A DNA stretch of 27,080 bases, taken from contig JABANN010000474.1 in NCBI GenBank assembly GCA_013115125.1, positions 1-27,080 on the forward strand. Direction: 5' to 3'. The translations under genes and the position numbers were made by a program. Source of the DNA: Perkinsus olseni. Its lineage: Eukaryota > Perkinsozoa > Perkinsida. Positions 19,380 through 27,080 of the stretch are shown piece by piece (position 1 is the stretch's first letter; the number at the start of each line of letters is the position of its first letter). Under the pieces are notes generated by a model. That model ran no database searches and had not been told where the DNA came from. It worked only from the letters and a program-made list of their open reading frames with translations.

Positions 19380-20431
19380 ATGCTTTGCCGTACCACCCTC
19401 CGGTGGCGACTATGCGGCATGCGGAGTGTATCGTCTATGGCAAGCGCGAAGTGTTCACATCTTAAGGTTGTGCCGGGGTTGTCGAAGCCTCTTGATACGA
19501 CTCAGACGTCGATGGTGATGTGCGATACACGACCTGCCTTGATGGTTGGAGGGAGTGGCTGCGCACCGTCCGCTGGGAAGGCATACTGCTCGCAGCATGA
19601 ACCCCGGTGAGACTGAGGGGTGTTCGGGTTGGGAGAGTGTCAGAACTCGTTGGTACTTCCATCTCGATAGCGCTGTAGACAGAAAATGTTCCGATGCGGG
19701 GACTCGAACCCCGGTCGCGTGGGTGAGAGCCACGAATCCTAACCAGCTAGACTACATCGGAATGCTGATACATTTGCACTCTTAAGGGCGTCCTCGGCGC
19801 AATTTTTTTGAAATCCCTTCTCAGAGAGCTCCTAAAGGATCGTTTGAAGCTTGTGAGAGACCAGCTTGCCCTATGCGAGAAGCACCGAGGGAAAAGTACG
19901 AAGAAAGCGGAGATGATTCGGTTGAGGAGCATACGGCTCTTAGCGATGGTGAGGCTTCGACCGACCGACACTGGCCAGTATACTAGATCGTGCGCTGCTA
20001 TGACTTGACGTCCCCTCGCTGGTTCCTCGAGGGTCGCTGATCGGGCAACTCGCATGAATACCGTGCATCTTGGAACCAGCGAGAGTGTTTCAAGTCGATG
20101 GCCCATCTTTTCTGCATTCGTGTGTGCGGGGCCTTGCCGTTACCACCATCCGATGGTAGTCTTTTGCATGCCGCAGGTGCCGTACTGGCAGAGTGAGTAC
20201 CTGCGTGCCATTGACTTGTCGGGCAACCCCGGTCTGCAGCAGCAGCAGCAGTTCGAGGAAGCATCCATGAGGGCGTGGAGGATGGTTTGTGAGACCGAAT
20301 CGAAGGAGAACCTTGTGGAGGTGGAAGAGAAGATCATGGACGTTCTAAAGGCTACGGCACAGTTTTACGAGGACCTCTGTGGTTTGGTGGGCGTTGAAGT
20401 GCCTGCTGACTCAGCCGAGGAAGCAGGGTGA
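19380..20431 (+). CDS. Orphan protein with mitochondrial-type N terminus and helical C terminus, 201 aa
   Basis: Three exons, 19380-19606, 19825-19948 and 20177-20431, total 606 nt with matching phases; the introns are long for this window (218 and 228 nt). The N terminus MLCRTTLRWRLCGMRSVSSMASAK is basic, Ser-rich and lacks acidic residues, as in mitochondrial presequences. The middle is short and Gly/Pro-rich (PALMVGGSGCAPSAGK). Exons 2 and 3 are strongly helical and charged (ELLKDRLKLVRDQLALCEKH; VEVEEKIMDVLKATAQFYEDL), with a Q5 run encoded by pure CAG repeats at about 20238-20252. I do not recognise the family. Intron 1 contains a tRNA-Glu gene on the other strand. Confidence 0.6.
19683..19686 (-). 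terminator. RNA polymerase III terminator of tRNA-Glu
   Basis: A TTTT run on the minus strand, starting four nt beyond the tRNA 3' end; the usual Pol III stop. Confidence 0.6.
19690..19760 (-). tRNA. trnE-CUC: tRNA-Glu (anticodon CUC)
   Basis: On the minus strand it starts CCGATGT and ends GCATCGG plus discriminator A, giving a 7-bp acceptor stem. The D-arm/A-box is TAGTCTAGCTGGTTAGGAT, the anticodon stem CGTGG/CCACG holds loop CTCTCAC (anticodon CTC, Glu), and the T-arm is GGGGTTCGAGTCCCC with a canonical B-box. CCA is not encoded, as usual in nuclear genes. It is antisense within intron 1 of the orphan gene. Confidence 0.95.
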
Positions 20432-20608
20432 TTGTGGTGTCTCATTGCCTTCTGCGGTCGACCCAACAGCTACTGCGTACAGTGATAGACTGACTGGATA
20501 TTTGATATGCTTGCTGCATTTTGAATTTACATTGTGCTGGATCTTTGGTTCGTCAATAAGTCTGGTGACTCCGCCGGACTGTAGTGATTGAACTCATTTT
20601 GTTGAGTG

Positions 20609-21270
20609 ATGGCTGCCACGAGCGGTTTTGTTCCCAAGGAGATCATCGCGATACCCCCTGATGGCTTGAAGCCTGCCAAGGTCAAAGAGTAGGACAGGGT
20701 GTTTTCTGCATCGATAGCATCCTTTCAGAAGCGCATTTTGGTGACGGGTGGAGGTGGATTCATCGGCTCCCACATGATAGACTTTTTGATGCAACTGGGA
20801 CATGAGGTGATTTGTATGGACAACTTTTTCTGTGGGGACAAGGTGGGTGACTATCTCACCAACCAGGGGTCGGTACTGACCATCTAAAAAGGGCGCAGAG
20901 GTCCGATGCGCTCGAGCAAGCACGTGCCGGTTCCGACGGGCTTCACTCTACTCACTCGAACGCAGCTAGTGCGTCTTCATATCATTAGGCCAACATCGCT
21001 CGATGGCTGGGCAATCCGAGGTTCGAGCTGGTCAGACACGACGTCACTCAAGAGGTTATCTGCCTGCTCACGGTTGGGCCTGGGATAATGATTCTCGATG
21101 CTAAAGATACTCCTTGAAGTGGACCAGATTTATCACCTGGCCTGCCCGGCATCCCCCGTGCATTATCAGCACAATGCCATCAAGACACTCAAGACGAACG
21201 TAGGAGGTGCAGTGGGCTTCTGAAAAATACCGTATGCGCCTGATGATGGCGACAGCGGAGCGATGCTGGA

Positions 21271-21316
<46 letters not shown>

Positions 21317-22579
21317 GTCAGGTGATTGGTACGTTGAATATGTGCGGCATCGCCAAGAGGACGGGAGCGCGACTGCTTCTGGCCAGCACCAGCGAGGTGA
21401 TCAGAAAAGTGATGGTGGACGGGTCATGAAGGAAGCCTCAGGTGTACGGTGATCCCGAAGAGCATCCACAGAAGGAGACCTACTTAGGGAATGTTAACTG
21501 CATTGGGACCCGCAGCTGTTATGATGAGGGTAGATGGGGTCAGAGTCGAGTGGAGCTTGATAGGGCACAGCTCGGGTAAAATTCTTGAAGAAGATGTACC
21601 TCAGTAGATTCACGTTGCCTGAACGCTCCTTAGAGAGGTCCTCGAGAACCTTGTTTCGGTCGATTATATGATCATTATCGATATCTGTGCAATATTAAAG
21701 TCCTAATACTTTCACGAAATCTCAAAAATCTGAATCTAATTTTCCGCTAAACTAGATAGTAATTCGTCAGAAATAAATATTAGGATGCCAAAGTATCCTA
21801 ATTTTTTGTATGTTCATATTGCGAGAAAGTAATACCCGAGATCAACCATACTGAGATACTCATATGTCTTAACGACTTTGGTACACCATGATATTACTAC
21901 ACAGGTAAAAGGGCAGCAGAGGCGCTGTGTATGGACTACCACCGTCAGCACGGCGTCGATGTCCGGATCGCACGGATATTCAACACCTACGGCCCGCGAA
22001 TGATGTTCCACGTACGATCAATAGTAGCATCGGGTGTATGGGTAGTTGTTATCAGGACGGCCGTGTGGTGTCCAATTTCCTCGTCCAAGCTCTGCGTGGC
22101 GACAAGATCACAGTGTATGGCGATGGGACGCAGACCAGGAGCTTCTGCTTCGTATCGGATCTTGTACTGGGGCTGTACAGGCTGATGGAGTGTAGGGCGG
22201 CTATCGGGCTACTGTGTCATACTTGAACGAAGTTAGGTGAAACCACGATCGGACCTGTGAATTTGGGTAACCAAAATGAGTTCACCGTGGGCCAGCTGGC
22301 GAACATGGTCAGAGACCTGGCAGCTGTCACTGAGGAAGGGCCAAAGCTGGAGATAGAATATCGCACCTTACCTCAGGACGATCCTCGAAGGTGTTGAAAA
22401 AGTGACTGAGAAGGCTGCGTCCACGTCGTCCTCTCAGACGGCAACCCGACATCACCCAAGCTCAGAAGCACTTGAACGGTTGGGAGGCTAAGATACCGTT
22501 GAAGGAGGGGCTAGAGGTCACCTACAGGGACTTCAAGAAACGAGCTGAGGGAGACGAATCTGTAAAGTTGTGGACGTGA
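20609..22579 (+). CDS. UXS1: UDP-glucuronate decarboxylase (UDP-xylose synthase), 10 exons
   Basis: Converts UDP-glucuronate to UDP-xylose (NAD-dependent short-chain dehydrogenase fold). Exons: 20609-20680, 20729-20842, 20989-21054, 21107-21199, 21322-21396, 21442-21529, 21905-22011, 22056-22191, 22237-22390, 22438-22579; they total 1047 nt, 348 aa. Motifs: NAD-binding [48 protein letters not shown], catalytic YDEGK (YxxxK), [45 protein letters not shown] and DDPRRRQPDI. The length and the lack of an N-terminal membrane anchor match the soluble plant UXS3 type rather than the Golgi type II form. Donors are lax (GTCAAA, GTTATC), but every joint restores the family alignment. The longest intron (375 nt, 21530-21904) is AT-rich. 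Lies upstream of a chitinase, both in glycan metabolism; co-regulation is not shown. Confidence 0.94.
21271..21315. repeat. (GAT)15 microsatellite in a UXS intron
   Basis: Fifteen GAT units in the 122-nt intron 21200-21321, ending six nt before the acceptor (GGTCAG), where a polypyrimidine tract would normally lie. Confidence 0.95.
21779..21802. repeat. 8-bp hairpin in the AT-rich UXS intron
   Basis: ATTAGGAT (21779-21786) and ATCCTAAT (21795-21802) are exact reverse complements around an 8-nt loop. The surrounding 21650-21904 is much richer in A and T than the rest of the gene and may be inserted DNA. Confidence 0.6.
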
Positions 22580-23059
22580 AAATATTACCCAGCATGTCCT
22601 TAGTGTGTAGGCGTTGTATTGCCTGCATCAGAAGGAAGCTCGAGAACTCTGTGACTGACTTCGTGCTGCTGCTGTTCACTTCCATGCCGTCCGCGATGCG
22701 ATTGTAAGGAGAGATTTCGGTGCCTGCTGCTGTTGAGTTTCGTTGGTCAATTGGCGACGGAGGATAAGCGTTCGGATAATAAGAGTGGTGGAATTTACAA
22801 CGCTATCAGAAGCAGATTGCAGCCGGTCATGAAATCTTCTCCATCAATGGGGTATTGGAGGCCAACAGAACTCGGGGGAAATTTTCCGCCGGAAATTTTC
22901 CCAAAATTTTTCCGTTTGGCTCTCTGTGTTCATGCTGAGAGCAATGACAGCGTAGGGCGCTATGCTCAGTAGATCACATCTGGCCGCAGGATCTTCATCA
23001 TCGACGGATTATTGGATAACCCTTGAACTCGGCGGAATTTTTTCAGAGTTTTTTTTCTA
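22580..23059. other. Spacer between UXS and chitinase, with an imperfect direct repeat
   Basis: 3' flank of UXS and 5' flank of the chitinase. 22830-22888 and 22988-23046 are imperfect copies (about 70 percent, sharing ATCTTC, ATTGGA, GAACTCGG and GGAA followed by T runs). The second copy ends in the T-rich leader of the chitinase start codon. No gene seen. Confidence 0.5.
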
Positions 23060-24595
23060 ATGTCACGCCTCATTACTCTTCTATTGCCGGTGCTACTTGA
23101 GGGCGTCCCTCCGGAGAAGCCGTTCTTTGCATTCACCATCCACCTGTACTGGACGCCAGAGTACTATCATGCCCTCTTCCAGTCGGGCGTCAACCATGTT
23201 ATTTACTGGTCGGGAGCGGACGTAGCTGAGAACGGCTCCCATACGATGCCGCGATTGTGGAAGTCCAAGTTTTACATGGCACGCAGTATCGCGGACCAGT
23301 ACGGCGCTTCGCTCAGCTGGGTTTCCCCGACTCCTGAGCACCTGATGGCTGGGCCGGAGAGCAAGTGGGAGTTGTACGTTAATACAACCAGGACCTTATT
23401 CGAGACGTACCCGTTCGACGGAATCAATTTTGACTGGGAGTACCCGAAGGACATTAATGATTGTAGAAATTACGGTACGTTGCTGAGGAAGGTGAAGGAG
23501 GGAGTTTACAGGCCCAACGGGAGTGCTTATATTACAATGGAGTGAGTCGAGGGGCATCGTGCTTGCGTGAGGCAATCCTGTCGGAAGCCTTTCATGCCAA
23601 GAAAGGCGACACTGACGATTCGTCAGTGACGAACACTCCCACACGGACGACGCCATTGGAATCCATGGCGTCGTAGGTGAAGGTAATTTGCCCTGTAGTT
23701 GCGCCACTCGGTTTTCGGTGAAGTTGTCGAGAAGATTCGCATAGTGGCAGCTCAGCCCAGTTTGACGGAGACAGTATCCTGTCTTTCAGTATCGGGGCCT
23801 GGGAGCAACAGTTCGACTGTGCTAAGCGTGGCGGCGTCGTTGATGCTGTGGATATGGTTTTGATGATGACCTATGACAATGTAGAAGATCCTGAGGGGCA
23901 CTCTAGCATAAGATGGACAGAGGATATGGCATACACGTGGAGGGACACAGTAGGGTTGCCATTTGATAAGCTAGCAGTCGGGGTAAGTTCTTGGAATTAC
24001 AGCACAGGGACAGCTCGCGATGAAGGTTTTGTGTGACGGGTGTGTCCATAGAACGACGTCACCTAGTTGCCGACGCCCGGGTTGTGTACTGCAGTGTGGT
24101 TCCATTGCGGCTATGAGGGCGAAAAACTATTTCCCGACTCCTCGTCTTCTAGCAGCACTGTAGGAGTCTCACTGTAGGAGTCGAGTATTGTGCCATCCCG
24201 CCGTCTAGTACGCTTTGTGGGGTACCACCTGGTGACACTGTCAGATACCATTATACGGCCAAACCCGAGACCGGCAGCAAGTTGGCTATCAGTCGCTGGT
24301 CGAGCAGGGGGCCGACACGGCTGGCGATGGCTACTTCAATGGCTTCTTCTTCAACACTCCGGCCGTTATTCGACATAAAACTGAGTTTATATACAACAAT
24401 TGCATCGCTGGGATCATGATCTACGCTCTTGAGCATGATTTCTTTCCTTCTGAAAAGCAGTCCCTCATGCAAGTCTTTAATGCAACGATCAACGAGGCAG
24501 TACTGCCTGAAGTGTGCCCATCCGTAGCAGAGGGACGAGTTTTGAATTCGGTCCTTGCCATGTTTCTCGCAGGAGTTATGATTGTTACGGTATGA
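23060..24595 (+). CDS. GH18 chitinase-like glycoside hydrolase with signal peptide and hydrophobic C-terminal tail
   Basis: Exons 23060-23541, 23745-23982 and 24245-24595 give 356 aa; donors are GTGAGT and GTAAGT, and phases match. MSRLITLLLPVLLEG is a short signal peptide. The TIM-barrel landmarks are FFAFTIHLYW (strand 1), the active-site motif FDGINFDWEYP (119-129, with catalytic Glu127 and Asp125), VDMVLMMTYDN (the MTYD strand) and LAVGIPLYGQ. The motif is intact, so hydrolysis of beta-1,4-N-acetylglucosamine polymers is likely. The last 18 residues (VLNSVLAMFLAGVMIVTV) are hydrophobic after a polar stretch with small residues, as in GPI-anchor signals; a C-terminal membrane anchor is the alternative. 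No chitin-binding module. A catalytic domain of about 340 aa is normal for the family. Confidence 0.88.
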
Positions 24596-26368
24596 CTGGT
24601 TCTTGGTAGAAGGGCACCGGAGTCGAGCTGCTGTGACTTCAGTGATTTTAAGCCCTAGTTGAAACAACGAAGCTTTTCGTATTCTACTACTTGGTAATTA
24701 AGTGGCATTTCTGTAAAAACCGCGGCTGGTCGTCTACGAGTTGCGGTTGAGTTGGTATCACTCATACCGCATGATATACACATGCCATGATTTCATGCTA
24801 TTGATTGATCTGCACTAATTTTTGTCTTGTGTTGGAGTAGTGAGCAATGAAACGACGATGCTGGCGACTGTTAGAAGGAAGCTGCTAGCGGGGTACTGCT
24901 CTTAGACTGTCTACCGCGCCGTTGCTGCCGGCGGTGAACAAAGGCAACTAATGCGCATATACTGCAGCGGGCTCCCGTACCATGGAAGCCATCTAACACG
25001 GGTCTGTTCAGTGCGACTCTATCATATTATTTAAGAATACCTGTCAACCGATCCTCTCGTGTCGAGCGCTCTTACGACAAGTCTTGTCTGGTACGACTTG
25101 TCGCCGCCTTAGGGTATCCCTTAGCCGCCTGCCGGCTGCGCCCACGATAGGTGTTGCCATTAGTCGACTACCGCTAGTCGACTGCACCTGGTACACCGGA
25201 GTGGACGCCCTCTTGAACTCTAGAGAAAAGGAGGGAGGTGACATCTCAGCACTTGCTTGATGGCTTGACTCCCACAGAGTAGAGAAGGATGATATTACAG
25301 AAACTGTTGTTACGATTCACACAATTGGGACACAATACTGTAGGATCATTTTCGCACACCTTAAACTCGAGTGACTCGCCTAGAAGCCAGGAACTTGCCT
25401 GAAGCCTTAAAGGTGCTTCTTAGGCTTTTAAAGCATCCTCAATTGCGGTGTAAAGAACAGCACCTGTCACAAAGCATCAGGGCGTGATGTGTCCATGTGG
25501 GATTGGCGCCGGGTTCCACCTCAGGAACGCAGCTCTCCCAAGATGCTCTCAGAAGATACCGTCAAGCCACAAGATCAATAACTGAATACTAAGATGATTA
25601 CGGAGCCTACTTCGATTCAGATATTGGATCTACGAATGGAAAATGGTTCATGGCTCGTCCTGAGCAAAGCACGTGTGCCCGCTTTCACACGCAATCTCAT
25701 TATGCGCAAGAAGATGGACAGGGGGACAGGTGGCACAAAGCCCACTGTCGGCCACCCAACGAACCACACACCTTGCCGGGAGGGGCTCTCCATCGGAGCC
25801 TAATCTGCTTCTCGTGATTATGAGGCGACCGCCTGGATTGCACGCATGGACATAGCGGACTGAGCTGGTTCCGTAGCCGACGACGCTCTCGGCTTGGCAG
25901 TGGGAGGACCCGGTTATGAGCCAGGGGACACCGCGCATGGTGTAAGACCGCGAGAAAGATATCATGTGACGTGCCACGCGTCTTCAACTCTCTCGTGACG
26001 CGTGCTTCTTGTCCGAACTCAACGAGCGTTCGAGGGTCCTCGCAAGAATGAACATACTCGACCGTCCTCCCCTCGCGAATCAATTCCACGACTTCCGGGT
26101 CCTCGAGTCCGGTGGCGGGTAGAACAGCTTCTGATTCTCATGGGGACGCTGGAGACCGGCACGCACCGGCACGCGTGGACATAGCTCGACTCAGCTCTAC
26201 AGTACAGTGACCATGATCATCACTGTTTATTAACAACCCGTATCTGGTATCATTCTCCCTCTTGTGCTCGCGTACATGAACATACGTCACCTCGTTCTCG
26301 AGAGGACCGCGAGTCGGCGTGCTGCCGCTATTTTCACTTGGAAAAATCAGTTCAACGGTCCGGATCTG
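24596..26368. other. Long gene-poor stretch with palindromes and degenerate minus-strand repeats
   Basis: No confident gene. 24596-25000 is the chitinase 3' flank. 25075-25103 holds a 9-bp inverted repeat (CGACAAGTC/GACTTGTCG) and 25161-25184 a doubled TAGTCGACT palindrome. 25270-25640 shows nothing I can name. From about 25640 to 26440 the minus strand has overlapping open frames without clear ATG starts that repeat a YVH motif, described separately. Confidence 0.45.
25075..25103. repeat. 9-bp perfect inverted repeat
   Basis: CGACAAGTC (25075-25083) and GACTTGTCG (25095-25103) with an 11-nt loop. Function unknown. Confidence 0.6.
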
Positions 26369-26440
26369 AGTTTTTCCTCTCCCGACTAGTACGGGTGTAA
26401 ATTGGCCCTTCTCTTCGGACTTCGACGCAGCGAAGCTCAA
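25640..26440 (-). pseudogene. Degenerate repeat-containing coding remnant (unknown family)
   Basis: On the minus strand, in more than one frame, four similar segments occur: EVTYVHVREHK (about 26285), SSYVHACR (about 26180), TVEYVHSCEDPRTLV (about 26045) and SVRYVHACNPGGRLI (about 25860). The DNA at 25770-25870 and 26096-26195 is a direct repeat about 326 bp apart; the best piece is GCACGCATGGACATAGC against GCACGCGTGGACATAGC. The frame changes between copies and no ATG start is evident, so it looks like the decayed remains of a repeat protein, or chance frames over a DNA repeat. No family recognised. Confidence 0.3.
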
Positions 26441-27010
26441 CTATGACGGGGTTACTCCCAACAAAGTGCACTCGAGTCTGCTTCCAGTGTCAGAGTTCCG
26501 TGCTTGGAAGTTTTTATTCGAAGCCTCACAGAAAATGAGCTTCGTCCAAGCTTCGTTGGTGGCCGCGCAAATCTTCGTCTTCGGGCCTCTCAATATGTTG
26601 GCAGGTTCTTCGCCTCCGTAGGAGCTACCAAGGTGTACATGGACGTGTACGAGTCCGAGTCTGTTGTTTTCATGCTCGAAGGGCATGACCTGCCAATGTA
26701 CGTCAGCGGCCGTTTTCCACTGAAGGGCGACGGCTCCTCTTACTTTCTTGATATCGATGGTGCTGAGCTCCAGGAGTTGTATGGGAACTTCACAAAATTC
26801 CAGATAGAGGTACAAGACAAGGACCTCACCACTTTCAGCTTCAACGGTGTAGACGCTGTCTCTACTTCTCTTCAAGGGGAGAAGGTCGAGCTCGAGAGGG
26901 TTGCTTTCGGATTGATGACGGGAACGTTTCTTTATACCGAAGGTGACGACGATTCACTTATGCTGAGGTTCAAGATAGATTCAGACGGAGAACTGGAAGC
27001 GGCTGTTTGA
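26369..27010 (+). CDS. Unrecognised protein, C-terminal part; 5' structure uncertain
   Basis: The frame ends at TGA 27008-27010. The last exon probably starts after a TTGGCAG acceptor at about 26602, reading FFASVGATKVYMDVYESESVVFMLEGHDLPMYVSG and then FLDIDGAELQELYGNFTKFQIEVQDKD, an alternation that suggests beta strands, with a very acidic end (YTEGDDDS, DSDGELEA). A 50-nt intron with donor GTTGGT (about 26553-26602) would join it in phase to an upstream exon containing SDFDAAKLNYDGVTP and FRAWKFLFEASQKMSF, open from about 26369 but without an ATG; a start at ATG 26535 is also possible. Reading straight through the intron is open too. No membrane helix or known domain seen. Confidence 0.5.
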
Positions 27011-27080
27011 CGAACTACACGAAGCCCGCGCAGTGTAGAGTGGTGCAAATACAGAGACGAAGCAAGCGCTCGCCTGCGGC

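Noticed and set aside
24251-24667. 138-codon minus-strand open frame
   Set aside because: Antisense shadow of the last chitinase exon, no features of its own.

Overview
The window is nuclear DNA from a compact, intron-dense eukaryote. Most genes are cut by many short spliceosomal introns, typically 39-57 nt. Donors are relaxed: GTAAG and GTGAG are common, but GTTATC, GTTGGA and GTCAAA are also used. A chaperonin with a signal-peptide-plus-transit-like presequence (AxF motif) suggests a lineage with a secondary, red-derived plastid. I think an alveolate protist of Perkinsus type is the best guess, but that is inference. All host exon joins below were worked out by hand from phase and family alignment. 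For the chaperonin, the SAM carrier, UXS and the chitinase, the summed exons give an exact multiple of three.

Layout, left to right: the 3' end of a TKL-like kinase (1-755, +); a 14-exon Cpn60 (957-4407, +); a large intronless gene with an N-myristoylation signal and a C-terminal RCC1 propeller (4662-8498, +); a mitochondrial S-adenosylmethionine carrier, SLC25A26 type (8605-9910, +); and mitochondrial ribosomal protein mS29/DAP3 (about 10594-12994, +). Next is a rearranged stretch (about 13000-16640) with two tandem paralogous genes for small secreted proteins of unknown function, inside a segmental duplication whose left edge lies in mS29. Two short acidic proteins with arrays of PAM2 motifs (the poly(A)-binding-protein MLLE-domain ligand) follow at 17139-17762 and 18432-18989. 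A small orphan gene (19380-20431) carries a tRNA-Glu(CUC) gene antisense inside its first intron. Then come UDP-glucuronate decarboxylase (UXS, 20609-22579, +), a GH18 chitinase with signal peptide and hydrophobic C-terminal tail (23060-24595, +), about 1.8 kb of mostly non-genic DNA with degenerate repeats, and the 3' part of an unrecognised gene (about 26369-27010, +).

The genes do not form one pathway. Three serve organelles (Cpn60 probably in the plastid; the SAM carrier and mS29 in the mitochondrion). UXS (UDP-xylose supply) and the chitinase belong to surface or extracellular glycan metabolism. The most unusual content is the multi-PAM2 gene pair with its near-identical inverted fragment 3.5 kb away, and the tandem secreted-protein genes, which share an almost unchanged 86-nt block encoding a basic RRSRKR site.
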